A DNA stretch of 64,000 nucleotides, from assembly GCA_026929865.2 (NCBI GenBank), contig CM049416.1:14546001-14610000 (forward strand). The letters run 5' to 3'. Under the pieces are notes generated by a model. It was not told the origin of the DNA, searched no databases, and worked only from the letters and a program-made list of their open reading frames with translations. Made by a program: the position numbers and the translations under genes. Position 1 is the stretch's first letter, and every line of letters starts with the position of its first letter. Positions 1 to 14,234 of the stretch are shown here, piece after piece. The stretch is from Hyperoplus lanceolatus. Its lineage: Eukaryota; Chordata; Actinopteri; Uranoscopiformes; Ammodytidae.

Positions 1-11
1 AAAAAATGTAT

Positions 12-190
12 GGGGCGCCCTTAGCTCAGTTGGTAGGGCGTCCCCCCCATGGGCCTCGGCCAGCAGCGGACCTGGGTTCGATTCAAGCCCGCGGTCGTTC
101 TCCGCATGTCACCCCCCTCTCTGCCCCATTTCAACTCTGTCTCTACACTGTCAATAAAGCATAAAAATGCCAAAAAATATCTTTGAAAAA
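12..190 (+). mobile_element. tRNA-derived SINE, copy 1
   Basis: The head resembles a tRNA gene, with a pol III A box (TTAGCTCAGTTGGTAG) and a B box (GGTTCGATTCA), followed by a unique body ending in CAATAAAGCATAAAAATG and an A-rich tail. An 11-bp direct repeat, AAAAAATGTAT, sits at 1-11 and again at 191-201, as expected for a target-site duplication made by LINE-driven insertion. A second copy lies at 27093-27274 on the minus strand. It is not a working tRNA gene because the sequence runs on into a SINE body. Confidence 0.85.
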
Positions 191-201
191 AAAAAATGTA
201 T

Positions 202-1610
202 AGTGTGTAATAACACAAGAAAAATAATGAATCCAGTGAAAAGTGATATAGACAGAGGCAGTATGCTCTCTGCAGACTCAAGACCACCATTTGAACCCTG
301 TCACTGGGTTCTCACTGTTGCCTAGCAACGCACTCCCTTCTGGGCGACAGCGTGCTTGATTGGTGAAGAAGAGGAACGTCCCTGAAACCCTGAAAGTCTT
401 TCGCTGCGAGAAATCAAACAGTGTCGGCAAGGTAATGTAAACACAGAACAGGCAGAAGGGAGTGCATTATGACAGACTGATGGAATACGGCAAGGATCGT
501 AATAAAGTTCTCAGAAAAATTCAAAACAGCCCTGAAAGAAAGCCTTGATGAGGAGTAGGCTACAAACGCTGAGAGTGGAGGCGAAACTAGACTGATTTTT
601 TTGACCTATTCTATTCAACAGACAAGGAAACAGTACAGTAAGAAATTCCATCACCATCAAATGAACTGTCTTATCTATGAGCCATAATTTGTAAAATGTC
701 TAATGTATTAATAATCCCTATGGTGGAAAACACTATTGAACCGTAACAGGCATTTTTAAATGGGAAATTTAGAATAACAAATTATTTTCAAAGTTTGTCA
801 TTTTCGTTTTAATCATGAACACTTAAGTTAAAATGCATGTCTCATTTATAGCCTCATCAGGTTTGTGCATTGCTCATTATGATAGTTTAAGTGCATCATC
901 CCGGTTGTTAAGCGTGTGGTTGGTAACAGGCATAGATAAAGTATCTGGATTTTACCTCCTCTTGGCTCTTTTTTCTCTTAAAATTACAAGCACCCACTCA
1001 TCCGTCAATGTGACAGGTTTTCATCTTTTATTCCATTTAAAATAAATCTCATTCATACCTCCATTCACCTGTGAATATACCCAAAATTTAGACAGTGAGG
1101 AATTGTGATGGACATACTCGTCTTAACTGATCCCCATCCCATGTCTTTGGCTTTGAGCAGATGACGGGTGGGTCTAATAAAAATATGTCTGATGTCTTAA
1201 AGCTGCCATTTGCCCTGCAACACCACTAAATGTCAGAGAGCAGGGAGAGCAAGGCGGTAGACAGGGAAAAAAAGAAAGAGAGAGAGGGAGGTAGAGAGAG
1301 AAAGAGGAAGGTGCGGGAGTGAGTGGTGGCAACATGACATGTTTGGCCCTGAGGAAGTGAAGCAAAGAAGGAGTGAGGCAGAGAGTGGGAGAAAAGAGAT
1401 GGAGGGAGATGGAGAGAGACCAGCCATGTCCAGTCTCACAGTCCACTGGTCTGCACACGTCAGCACACTCCATCCATCATCTGGCTCCAACTCACACACA
1501 CACAGATACACACAGTGAACCTCCTAATGGCCTTTTACAGTCACCATTTCCCTACAGTCCACACCTGCCTGCACCGCTAATGCACCTAAGCTACCTGTAC
1601 TCAAGAAGCT
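202..1610. other. chchd3 intron, no gene seen
   Basis: No exon, RNA gene or clear repeat recognised. A purine-rich GAGA-type stretch (about 1264-1420) and a short CA run near 1493-1503 create small spurious reading frames on both strands. Confidence 0.6.
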
Positions 1611-1612
1611 TA

Positions 1613-2593
1613 AGGTTGCGTTCCGAATTGCATACTCTTTCTATTTTCTATTCTACATACTGCAGGCCTTCCAAAAAAATCTATCAGACAGCTTCAGCTA
1701 ATTCAGAACGCTGCTGCTCGAGTCCTCACTAGGACCAAAAAAGTGGATCACATTACCCCAGTTCTGAGGTCTTTACACTGGCTTCCAGTCACTCAAAGAA
1801 TTGATTTCAAAATACTGATGTTGGTTTATAAAGCACTAAATGGTTTAGCGCCAAAATACATTACTGATCTGCTGATACGTTATGAACCATCCAGAGCCCT
1901 TAGGTCATCTGGGACAGGTTTACTTACAGTCCCAAGAGTTAGGACTAAACGAGGAGAAGCAGCTTTTAGTTTTTATGCACCAAATATCTGGAACAAACTC
2001 CCAGAAAACTTTAGGTCTGCTGCAACCCTCAGTTCTTTTAAATCGAGTCTGAAGACTTTTCTGTTTCCATTTTAACCTGTACTTTTTATTTTATTTAAAT
2101 GTTTTACTTCTTTTCATTCGCTTTTAAATGTCTTCTAATGTGTTTTATGTATTTTAATCTTGCCCCTGTAAAGTACTTTGTGTTTGAATTGTGCTATATA
2201 AATAAACTTGCCTTGCCTTGCCTTGCCTTACTACATTTGACGATAAAAAGAATCTAGTTACGATACAGTAGGCATACTATTGGGACATACTTTACTCCCT
2301 TATTTCATCATAACATTGTGCCTTGATCTTGCCTCTTGCTTTTATATCCGTCGCATCCCTGTTTGTTTTCATATGGAGGCTTCGTCAATGTGACGTCACT
2401 TCACGTGCGCAATGGATTGTGGGTCAGAATCGCCCAAATAGGATGCAGTTTTCAACGCTAACAATCTTGGCCGCATGAAGTAGGACATCCGGGTACTTCT
2501 AACCATCCTAAATCTGGCCACAAGAATCGGGACATCCTAAATCTTTTTTCTACATACTATAAAGTAGAAAGTATGCGATTCGGAACGCAACCT
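1613..2593. mobile_element. TA-flanked MITE with a LINE fragment inside
   Basis: The ends are inverted repeats: AGGTTGCGTTCCGAAT at 1613 and its complement ATTCGGAACGCAACCT ending at 2593. The inversion continues inward for about 45 bases (CTACATACT on the left, TACATACTAT on the right). Each end is flanked by TA (1611-1612 and 2594-2595), the duplication typical of the Tc1/mariner superfamily. A three-base TWA duplication of the Harbinger type cannot be excluded. The middle is interrupted by a LINE 3' end (about 1668-2230). No transposase is encoded. Confidence 0.7.
1668..2230 (+). mobile_element. LINE 3' fragment (CR1/L2-like), ORF2 C terminus
   Basis: The open frame from about 1689 to 2075 encodes the C-terminal part of a non-LTR retrotransposon ORF2: QLQLIQNAAARVLTRTKK, then LRSLHWLPV, VYKALNGLAPKYI and FYAPNIWNKLPENFR. 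This is the region downstream of the reverse transcriptase in CR1/L2-type elements. A short 3' UTR follows and ends in tandem TTGCC pentamers (about 2207-2230), the short-repeat tail usual for this clade. Endonuclease and reverse transcriptase are missing, so it is a 5'-truncated dead copy nested in the MITE. Confidence 0.8.
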
Positions 2594-2595
2594 TA

Positions 2596-5500
2596 GTTGC
2601 TACTACTATGACAGAAGGTACAGTGAAGAGGGATTTTAGAAAGTGATAGCCAAAGGACGTCGGCAATGCTCATGTTGACTAGCATTAGCAATCAGATCTT
2701 TTGTAGCATGGAATCTGGAACCTTGCTTTTTGGGGCAAACCTACAATATATTTAATCATCACATAAACAATTGTTATAAAACACTTAAGTAATGAATTAC
2801 TGTGGCTAAATAAGCAATTTGCCAAATTAAGAAATGTTGAGTTCATAAGATTTGGATAAATAATTTAAAGTATCTCTGTATTTTGTTAAGGAAGAAATGA
2901 ACCAATGAGATTTTATTTTTGCCTAAACCAAACCATGTCAAATGTCATGAGGATCAAAAGGAAAAACTGGGACAGGTGAAAGAAAGGGGATCAGGAAAAT
3001 AAGACAGACTTGCAAAAAAAAAAAGTCCTTTTACTGACTTCTTCACAACTGCTAACCCAAGCAAAGACTGCTATCACTAGCTGGATGCCATCTATCTGCT
3101 TCACCTCTATTGCTTTCCAGTCATTATTGCCCTGTCCCTTGGACATTGGACACATTTTTCATTCCACTGTAGAAGATTGGCACTGGGTAGGAGAGGGCAG
3201 CTTTGAGGTGGAGAATGGTTGAGTCAGACACAGATAGAAAAAAGACCTATGAAAGGGGGGAAAAGATATAAGTGGATGATGTTTGGAACCGCACTGGATA
3301 GAAAGAGAGGAGAATCTTGGCCCAGTAACCTGCGTTTTTATGGATCAGTGGATCGAGCCTTGAAAACAGAAAGATGGATAGACAGAAGCGGTGAGGTATC
3401 ATTAATTTTAAAAAGGAGTGGGGTGCAAGGGGGTCAGACTGTGTCAGTCTTTCCAGAAAGTAACTATTTACAAGTCATGACCTTGAACGCTGTACATCGG
3501 AATACTTCAGTACTCTTGAAAGTGACGGTGATTAGATCTGTGGCAGTTTACATGAAAAATTCAAAAGGGTGAGTAGCTGATAGGCTGACATTTTGGGTTA
3601 AGCAACTATAGTCAGTGGCAAGCTTATTATGTATGTGCATATGCAGGCTGTCCAATAACAATGATGTGGATGAACGGTCATTACTCAACAGCCAACTCAA
3701 ATCCATTAGATCGTCACATAATGATATACATTTAAACAAAAGATGGCATAGATTTAAAGTTACAAAAGACAATTGTGTCTGACCTGACTGTGGGTACTAT
3801 GAATTCCTCAAAAAGTTAAAATTAAGTGCATAAGAAAGGACAGTGCAGTGAAAAAAATCATTTAGAATGGCCCCCACTCTGCAGACGACACAGAAAAGCT
3901 ATTTTGTACTCCCTTGTCTCCTTTGCCCAAAACTATGTAGAGATAAACTGCAATGTTTCCAGAGCCTACAACCATGCACGTTCACCTCTGTTGTTGTCTT
4001 TTCAAATATCATACCAAGCGAATAAAGCTCCCCAACATACAGCTATTTCATAAACTAAAATATGCTGAGCACATTTTCGATTAACCGAGCAGTAGAAAAT
4101 AAGTACGGAGGGCCAAATGCTGCATGGCTACCATGGTGCTTTAAACACACATATTAGAAAATAATTCACCTTTTGTGCAGAACTCCCTCCAATTGATTCT
4201 ATCTGTTCAGTGTAAGACCAGCATGAGTAATAGACAAACCACGGACAGCAGATTTGCTAGGTGACTGGACAGAGTCAATAACCATTACTGTTCTACTGAA
4301 AAGGTCAGCAGCAGGCTACAGTACTGCAAAACATTTTGATTTTCTCTCTCTCCAAACAGTTTATGTAGTTTGAATATTCTCCCACTTAAAATGGAATTCA
4401 CCGGATATGGGAGCACTTTAAAAAAACAAAATTGACCAGGTGTTACCAAATACATTACATCTGTTTGCGCAAGTAGTGAAACTTTGAGACGATTACATCA
4501 CACGCAAACACAGATAATCAAAGAGGTACGCAGTGTGAAATCTTCACACCACTGTAGCCTCAGGGCTCAACTGTTAGACTGAGGGGGTCTTGCTGATTAG
4601 CTGCTACATAGCTCCTAGCTCCTGCAGTAAAAATGTATTGAATTTCATAGTTGTAAATAGTAAATTCAAGTGCAGTGAGAGAGTCTGAAAAAGGGTCTCC
4701 ATGTCGATGATTCAGACATATTTTTTAAGGATTTTTAAAGAATCATAACTCCCCAAGCACAGTCCTGGTTGAATTCAAGATCTTTTGGTATTTTAATAAC
4801 CTCACAACTATTCTTACTCTTTAAAACTGAGATGGATGTCTTGTGTTTCTGTTCGTGTATGCAAGAGTGACCAAAAAGATAAAAGAAAATAAACAAAATA
4901 GTTTAATATTTTTTTGTAATAATAAAAAAAAATAACTATAACTATATATCTATATATATATATATAATATATACATAAATACAGGCTCAAGTCTATGTCT
5001 GTGTCTGACTTGGGAGCAATGAAGAATTTAACAGGCAGCCTGGTTAGCGGGGAGAGAAGACAGAAGGTCAGTGTTCTCACTCAAAAGTCTGACATGCAAT
5101 TATAGTTGCACAAGCCAACACAAGCTGCTTGACTATATACGCTGAAATAATGGGCAAAAGTTTCACAACAACGACTAACCTTTAAAGCGTCGGACACTCA
5201 AACACTTGAATTTCGTGTAGAGGGAGATTGAAAGAGAGGAAGGTAAAATGTGGACGTGAAAAACACGGGGAGAAAAATCGAATGAGATATAGAGGAAGAA
5301 CATTGAGATACAGACATAAGAGACGGCTATACAAGGAATGTGGAGAAAGAGAAAGGAAGGGGGCAGATGAGGGGAACACCTGAGAGAGTAAGCGAGAGAG
5401 AAATAGCTGGTTTGAATGGTGATGCAGGAAGAGTAAGGTCGAAGGAGAAGAGGAAGGATGGTGTGAGAGTTTATTTTCCCCTCATCCCTCCTTCTCTTTC

Positions 5501-8084
5501 TCCGAGTCTTTCTCTTAGTGGTTCTGCTCGGATGCCTCACAGAGAGGCGGGAAGGGGCAAATCTGCTCCCTGCAGCCGCTCCTTGCTACAAATGAGTTTA
5601 GGCTGCACCAAATGAGTTCCTCATAGAGCCTTCCTTCATTTCTACCAAATGCTAAACATACAAAGCCAGATCTCAGGGGTTCAAGCATGGCCCCTCAAGC
5701 CAAACCGAATAAAGACTACCTCGGACTAAACCACGCTACTTCTAGAAAATTCCGTAGATCTGTGTGCCTATGTAGCACTACTAGATAGTATGATACTTCC
5801 ATTCTATCCTAAGTTTGGAAATAATGAGAGACACATTTTAAAACAGGCAAACTGCAGGGGCAATTTTTGTTGAGGTTGAACATGACCTTGAGATGTTGGC
5901 CTCATGTATCTCATGTGTGTGTCTACATGTATGCGTGTTCATTCGCAATGACCTGAGGGCTTCACATATTCTTCCTATTCTCTGTGTTCAAGCTGTGCAG
6001 CTGTATCACTGCAGGGTTCTAGAACTAGTGAGGCACTGTGCAGTCCTTGTTAGCTGAGCTTTGATATACACACACACACACACACATATCTGACCTCTTA
6101 GTTATTTTGCTGAAATAGCTATCCAGTGTCCTTGCTTAAAATGTTCAACACAGCTATGGCCACAATCACTGTCTGTGCCTCATTTGCCTTCAACAACCAA
6201 ACACTCCATGTAATTATTGCCTGCACTGTGAAAAGGTGAACTAGCCTATACCATTACAATGGTTTGACAGGCTCATTTATTCCAATTGAAATAAATCATT
6301 GGTCACCTTTACCTGCCATAACATCAAATGAATAGAAAAGCTAAACTGTGGTGATACAAAAGCAGAGTATGGCCTGCTTTCCCCCCCAGGCCAAGTTACT
6401 TTATTACAAACTAAATGGAACAAAATAAAGAGTCTGGTCATTCTGTTCTGCTGAAAAAGATGAATGTACTGTATAGAGCTGTTCCTGACTCAGCAAATAT
6501 CGACAGGGATTTAGAAAAATGAACGAGGTGATAAAGTGCCTAAGCCAATAACTTGTGAAACTGTCGATATATCTCACGTCAATGAATATGAAAATAATAT
6601 AGTACTGATGGAGCCGGTGCAACAGCAGTTTTTCAGTCATCCATCTCACGCCTATCAGACGGAACAGATATGCTGCTCCTGCTCTGATAACGCCCTACGT
6701 TTGCTACGCGGGCTGTGGTTGAACTCTAATGTTTGTTCCTACACTGATTTTATTGTTGTCGATTCTGTATAACAAGCAGAAGGGTATATATAGCCTATTG
6801 TCATGCAATCTACATTATTCAACATTCTCAAAAGAAACACATTGCTAGAACTTTCAAAGTGAGGGCGAGCATATAGTCACAGATGACACTATAAAAGGTG
6901 ATAAGACGTTATAATAAACGAATGGCAAGAAGGGCTAGTTAAAATGAATTCCAAACATTGTGATGTGGTGAAAAGTCTTGCTTTGGGTCTGTTCTGCAGA
7001 AACATGCCAAGACAAGAAAAAAAAAAAAAAACACAATTTGAATAATGTGCAAAACCAAAAAACAAACGGCACACAAGGCAACATTAAACATTTGTATCTG
7101 CAGTCTATCTAACGGTAATGGTTTATTTACCATTTCATGTTTAGTTAAGTCTCATGTGTAAACACAGCCCATGCCAAGCACCGAGAAAAATTGAGGGATG
7201 AAAGCCATTATTTGCAAGGAGGGCATCATTTCTGAAGTACTTACTCCTCTGAAAAGAAATCAATAAGTGATCCTCAGTAAGCAGTTACATCAAAAAAATC
7301 TATAAACAAATGATTTTGAAGAACCCACTTGTTTTTCTCTCTCCTTGAATGAGCCTCAAAAACCATGGTTAATATTTGGCTAAGACTACCTCCTACTGGT
7401 TATGTGAATGTGTCCCCCCCATGCAGTACAATTGTGTGTTGTTTAGTGGCTAATAATACTTTTTCACATTCAGCAGGGTCTGCTGGAGATCATCCAGGCC
7501 TATTAAGGGGGGGTGGGGGGGGGCTGATTATTGGACATTATGGCATGTGCACCTGCTTCTTTAGGGTCAGAAAGGAGGAGAAGAGAAGAGAAATGTACTC
7601 CTAACATGAAGAGTATATTTTCTTCATCAGGCAGGGCTAATGTATCACCCACTCAACACCCAGGAAATTACCTTAGCATGGCGCCCTCCTTTCTCCGGCA
7701 TGATTAATTGATCCAGTGAGAACAAGAGAAGGAGAGGAGAAGAATAGATAGAGGAGGAAAAAAAGTGCTGATGTGCTTTCGGAGGAGAGGTGGATTGGAA
7801 GCACAGTGGGGATCGGAAAGACTGGTGCTGACCTTTTTGACTATTAATGAAAGAGGGAAACGGTCACATCCGAAAATGTCTTGGGTCTCTAATGAAATCC
7901 CAGAACAGGAATTGACACTAGCGCGGCAAACCCCGGTTCAATCTATCATGATGCAAAGGAGGGAGGAAGGTAGGGGGGGGGGAGCTAAAGGGAAGGAGAT
8001 TCTGGAATTTTTGACTTTCAGAAAAAACAAGAACAGAAATTTCAACTCCAAAAGCTCTGTCTGTGTTTGGGTGTGCGTCCTAAC
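2596..8084. other. chchd3 intron 3, no exon recognised
   Basis: AT-rich sequence without recognised coding exons or well-bounded transposons. It includes an AT-rich tract (about 4906-4975), a short CA run (6067-6087), and poly-G/purine stretches near 7507-7523 and 7972-7981. I searched the minus strand for later chchd3 exons and saw none. Confidence 0.55.
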
Positions 8085-8178
8085 CAGTTTTGCAAGTCTT
8101 GCTCTGCCTTGGCCCGGTCCTGCTCCATGTCTTTATACAGTTCGTCTGTGATCTTCTTCCTCAGGGCATCTTCATCAA
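8085..8178 (-). CDS. chchd3: chchd3 exon 3
   Basis: Minus-strand exon after an acceptor ending ttttcag (8179-8185) and before a donor gttagg (8079-8084). The single base left over from exon 2 completes GTT (Val355), and the frame reads VDEDALRKKITDELYKDMEQ and then DRAKAEQDLQN, ending two bases into codon 386. It aligns with the segment of human MIC19 starting VSDEELKRRVAEELALEQ, the start of the charged helical part. The exon choice rests on splice sites, phase and position in the protein. The donor is less canonical than the others, so the 3' edge is the weakest point. Confidence 0.75.
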
Positions 8179-8439
8179 CTGAAAAGGGAGAGAGACAGTT
8201 AGAGAGCGATGCTCGTAACTACGCAGCTGTTGTTTGCTGTCAGACATATTGTGCCTTTGTTCGGACACTGAATAGAGTCAGAGTGTCTAAAGGAGAAAAG
8301 AAGGGAAAGATGGAATGAGACCTGCCAGGTGTTTGAAAATCTGCATTAAATAAAAAGAAATGAATAGTTCATAATGAACCTTCCAACAACAACAACGGTA
8401 CAATGAAAACAATACTACTATGATCTGGGTTGTTACTAG

Positions 8440-8565
8440 AGATGAAACTATTGTCTCTTTAATCATGTAGACGATCAACAGAAAAATAACAGGCGGCTGT
8501 TTTGATCATCAATTAATCATTTAAATCGTTTTTTTATGCAAAAATGCTAAACATTCCTCTGTTTG
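8440..8565. mobile_element. decayed hAT-type MITE remnant
   Basis: The stretch with GATCATCAATTAATCATTTA followed by ATGCAAAAATGCTAAACATTC resembles the interior of the common teleost non-autonomous hAT repeat seen better preserved at 26583-26937. The ends and target duplication are not recognisable, so the limits are approximate. Confidence 0.4.
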
Positions 8566-9090
8566 TAGAGTTAAATGTTCTCTCTCTGTGCTCTCTGTGA
8601 GTGTAGCCATGTGAGACACAAATCTTAGCCCTCAGGCTGCCATGCTATATACTTTATTGTTTGAGCTTGTGTGGGTGTCAATAGAAGCAAGGCCCCAAGG
8701 TATTAAAGCATAATATCACACCGACACAACACACAAACAAACAAAAAAGCCTATACAGCTTAAACACACGGCCACAAAGAGACACACACATCCTACATCC
8801 TCCACACCACCCTGTCTACATATATATATTCATGTCAGGGACTTCTTACATGTATGATTCCATGTCTCTGCCGCTCTATCTTCGCAGGTAATTAAGCATG
8901 AAAGTAAAGATGCCAGCCCGCGACCGGTTGCCAAAACGTGCTCTGAAGACAGAAGTGCCATGCGGTGTGCTGCAGCGCTGCAGTGACAGGTCTGAGTGTG
9001 TCAGGATTACTCTCCCACTGCATTAGTTAGATGGGATAATCCCTATTGTCAGAGTCAATTATTACCTGGAAAAAGCAGGCCAGTGGATGT

Positions 9091-9264
<174 letters not shown>

Positions 9265-12200
9265 CTGATTTAAATGTTAGGCTAAATACTTTATTTTTGG
9301 ATTGGAACACAAACACACAACTGAAAAAGTGAACACACAAACCAAAGACAAAGTAAAATAAACAATTAATTAGGCGTACTCTACTTAACAGGTTTCTAAG
9401 GACATTGTTAAAATTAAAAAGGTAAAGAATACTGCAGAATCATTTCTTTATTGAAAACAATAATAGTAATTCTCATCCAGTTACATTAAGTTCATATTTA
9501 CCCCGGAAATTATATTTTTGTCATTACAGAAAGAGCTCAGTGCCTCCTATGTACTTTGCTCTATGAAGAATGAAATAGTTCCACTATTCCACACAAGTTC
9601 CACTTGTTATGTCACTCATTAAATACAGCAAATTCCAAATTATAAATATTTGCAGTTGTGAGAAAGTCCTGCTTAAAGCCACAAAACCAGAATGAAGTTA
9701 ACTTGATCCTTTCTCTGATTTCCAACACATTTTCTTCTCAAATCGCACATAACAAGAACTCCCAGAACTCACGACAACTATTTTCTACAGTAGAGAATGA
9801 ATAAACGTCAGGTAGAGGGAGGTTTAGCATGACAGGAGTTTCAGAAGAAACACCAGTGCAAACAGAGGTGGCGACTGACAGTTTGACAACTTTTCGTCAC
9901 ACAGTGCATTCTCAAAGACAGAGACCGTTTTCATATACTGTCCGGGGCGTGACGAAAGAATATTCATCTTGGCTGACAGCAATCACAAGCCCGATTGATC
10001 CACCTCAAAAAAGGAGAGCCTAATTACAAGTATGGAAAGAACTCCGACAGAAACCAGACCACCTATAGGGCTAACATCCCGACAGCTCTATAGAATTATT
10101 TTGTGTCTTTAAGCTAATTGTTTTGGTTTCATGGCCAGCTGATTTGTTCAGTCTTTGCACCAGATCTATACCTTAGGAGTAATAAAAGATAAATGATATC
10201 AATGAGAGTGAATATTGGACTTGCATTCACCAATGACTCCAAATACTGTAACTGTTGCTCAATGTGTGCTGCCTGCATGTGAAAATCGGCAACTCTAAAT
10301 CATTCTTCAAATACACATTTCAATCATTTTCTGAACTGACTACATAGTTCTAAGTGAAATATATAACCATTACCTGTACTTGCTATATCATCACATCCAC
10401 ATTTCTGTAACACCTTATCTTCTGAAGGCCATTCCCTAAGCAACGTGACATTAAGTTGAAAATTGTGATGTTTCATTTTTTTTCAATATTTCCAACACCT
10501 CAGGTAAAAAGCCCCTTTTTAGGCATTTCTTCCAACTCACAACAACAAAGCCGTAGTGAAACCCAAGCTAATGTTGCCCCTCTCCATGATGAAACTTGTG
10601 ATCATGAGTACAAACAGTACTTCAGCTTTCGACTGCTTTGAAACTAGCAGCAGTAGAACAGTGCAGAAATCCCTTTGATCGAAAGTCCTCAATTACTTAC
10701 TATTCCCTCCAAAGATCTTCAGTGACTACGCTGTTATTGACGACAAACTCTAGTGGCACTTTAAATCAGAGGTTGAGCCCTGTCGTTATGACATTTTTCC
10801 ATCGGGTAATTGGCATTTCTATATCAACTGCCCTTTAAAATATCTTACACTTGCATTGACAATATAGACCCTTTAGCACAATGAAAATGACATATTTTTC
10901 CCCCAACTTTAGGCAAGCCCATGCAAAGCAACCTCCTCATTTATCACCCACAATCCTCTCCAGGCCTGCAGAGTGAGGCTTCAGATAGCGAGGAGGCCTG
11001 AAGGCTCAGCCAGAGAACAGGTTCTGATATGATAAACACTTGAGGTCTTTGAGGGAGGGCTGGTTAGGGTCAGAGACAATTCCAGATTGACAGAGCCCGT
11101 GTCAATCCTGAGTAGGACATGTAAATGTTAAAAAGATTAAAAACTCATCATCTTTTTTTTTTTTTTTTTTTTTTTGTTTTTTTTTTAGACATGTCTCCCT
11201 CCTTTCCTCTCCCGCCAATCGCTAAACCCTCTAGAAGAAGAAGGAAACCCATAGAGGAGGAGATGCGGCTGAGCACGGGCTATTGGCGCTGGAGATAATA
11301 GACGAAGGCAAATTGCGTTTCTCATCAGAAGTTTCATTAACCCCGGGACCCGTGTGGAGGGCATAATCTGTAACATTACCACTTCCTCACGTTTCTAGCT
11401 GGCGCGTAGTCGAGATGGCACGCTACCTTCCGCTTGTATTATAAACAGAAAAAGGAGGGAAAAAAAAGAAAAAGCGCCGAGAGCAAGCTTCCAGCAGGTT
11501 CCATTTCTGATTTGCTTGTATTCACACGCTTTCTTTCCTGTTAATTCAATCACAAGTAGGATCTCACTGATAACAAGACAAAAAAATCTGTTTTAAAAAG
11601 GAAAGGGATATTCTCATTTACAAGTTTCACACTAGCATGTATGCACACACACACCAAGTCACTCACATTTCATCCATTGTTTTTTTTCTCGTCTATCTAC
11701 CGTTTTCTCCATACTCCGTGCTGCACCTGGGAGACATCTTTAAGCAGGCTATTAGTCCGGCGCAGTGTGTGGGCTATGGTGTATGAATATTTATGGCACA
11801 TTGGAGAAGGTGTAGGAGGTTCAACCTTGACTATGGTGTAATCAGCGCACATTCTGACTGGGGCCATGATTTAGAGACAGCTGACCTGCTGAGAGCCTCA
11901 CTCGATAGCCAACTTTCGTGGACACACATAATCAATGCCCGCCTCATTAAGGCCTTACCCTTTCAGGATTGGGCTGAACTTTGCAACTTTTTTTTAACGA
12001 GATTCACATTCACATTCATTGTGACATTTTTTTTGCTGTTCCTTAAAAAAAGCATACCTGATCCATCATCTTGGGTTGACTTTATTTTTTACCATCCATT
12101 ATACATGGTGAGCCTGGTACAAATTAAGCTGTGAGGTGACCTTGCAAGGAGAGTATATACAAAATACCTAAGTATATGCCAACAGATATTATTGTAAGTA

Positions 12201-14234
12201 CGGTAAACATAAGGGCCAATGCATGACATGAACAAAACTGGAAAATCGCGATAATATCATTCAAATACAGCCGTGTCAAACACACATTCACAATCAACAA
12301 CACTTCAGATGTACTATGCATATAAAGAGAAGAAGGAGAGAAAGAAAGTTCTCTTAGCGGTTTTTTCTCCCCTATTTCCTCCTGGAAGACCTCTGCCACT
12401 TCTCAAGCTTTCAATCAGTCTTTCTTTTTCAGCTATGGTCAAGGATGGACATTGAAAAGACATAGCAATGACAACCCAAATGTTCTCTGACAGAAAAATG
12501 TGGAACATACATTTATATTGGACCACTTACGGAGGAAAAAGTTCTGTACATTTTGTAATCCTTCACGGACACCGTGTGCCACGAAAAGTAGCCCCGTAAC
12601 TACACTCAAAAAATTCACATCTTGTTCCAAAATAAAGTGAGATATTGTTGTATTAATCATTATTAGCAAATTAGCATGCACTTTTATTAACTACTAATGT
12701 TCCCAGAAAGAAAAAGACAAGAGGGTCACACACACAAAACTCAGTGTCATATCGCCAAAAGCTCTAGGTCCAAATCAAAATGTAACACACATACAGACGC
12801 ACGCCCACCACCTCCTTCCCCTAAATGAGGCCTGGTGGTTTGTTGTGTGAAACTGCGGAGGTGTCGTTTTAATCACTGGAGTCAGTGCGGCGTGGCATAA
12901 GTTGGCCCTTTTTTAATTAGCATACTGATTGAGCACAGTCAAGGATGGGGAAGCCTGCCCACACCCTGGATGCCACCCTCTGAAGGGAAAAGCAGCCCCC
13001 GCGTCCTGCTCTGAACTGTGTAATGAACAGGTAACATTCAAATGTCCTCTGCCGGATATGTCAAGAGAAAAAAGGGGGTCGCCACACCGAAGTCACAATA
13101 AGGCTAAAACAAACTTTTCTATGTGTGAAAAAAAGTTTTTTTCTTTAGGAAAAAGTGGAAACTAAGTGAAAACACACAATATATTGACATATGAAGGTAA
13201 TTAAATATATAATATAATAGGTTATAAACCTTATAAACTTGTTATGACAAAACATTATAGTTGCATACAACTACATCCAAAAGACACAGAATAACTTTAC
13301 CATTTATTTCGAGTTGTGTATCTGGTCATCTGGTGTAGGAACGTTTCAGGGGGGAAAAAAAAAAATCTTCTTTTAGGTCTGTTTTTGGTCTCCAACCAAT
13401 CCAGATGGCCATCTGGATGCTATGTGGCTAAATGCTCTCTATGTTCAAAAGCTAGTTTTGACAAACATTGTGTGCCTGCTGTTTGTGACTGGACAAGTAG
13501 TGTGTGATGGGTTTTTAGACCTGGAAACCAACAAATATGAACAAATACATAAGTCCTCCTCATATAATCCATTGTCTAAATTAAAATATTTATTATAGCT
13601 GCTCTGATGAAGGAGGAGTAATAGAACATGGATACAATTATCCGAAATTAAGAAGACTGCTGAGTTTAGCCTCACTATTTGTGAAAGAGAAGGGTTGTGG
13701 TGACAGCTAGAGTTTCCACAGTAAAGGGCCACTAATTACAGCATCGATGTATTAACACCATTACAAAAAGAATTAATCATTTCATTAAAAGTTAGGGGAT
13801 GGCACTAAATCATAAAACGACGGAGGGTATTGTGAGGCCCATTTTTTAAAATGAAGACTAATTATGAATGGCAAGAGAACTTGGGAGACGAAAAGCTTAA
13901 GAAGGCTCCAAGTAAACACCCACAAAATAAACATCATTAAAATTCAATGCAGCTGACTTTAAATTAATCCACGGACAGGTCGCTCCCTCATTACCTTTTG
14001 ATTAAGCATTCTACTGAAGGAGCGCGCCAGGATGAAATGAGCCATTACAGAGGAGGACGACACATTTCTTCAGGTTTCATAAATGAAGGTCGCCCATGCC
14101 TCTTGTTGGAGGAAAGAGAAACGCAGTTTGTCCGGATGCGTCAAAGGTGAAAAATCACAACTTGACGAAAACCAGCAAAAATGAAGTGGACATTTCCAGA
14201 TTTAAAAATGTTTCTGGTCTTGAATTCAACTGTA

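Noticed and set aside
12-90. Possible tRNA gene
   Set aside because: It has A and B boxes, but the sequence continues into a SINE body with target-site duplications and a second identical copy; it is a SINE head.
5175-5615. Arg/Lys-rich frames of about 90-120 codons on both strands
   Set aside because: Low-complexity GA/CT-rich sequence, no splice context and no homology recognised.
7765-8318. Plus-strand frames over 8067-8178
   Set aside because: Opposite strand of chchd3 exon 3, which has matching splice sites and homology.
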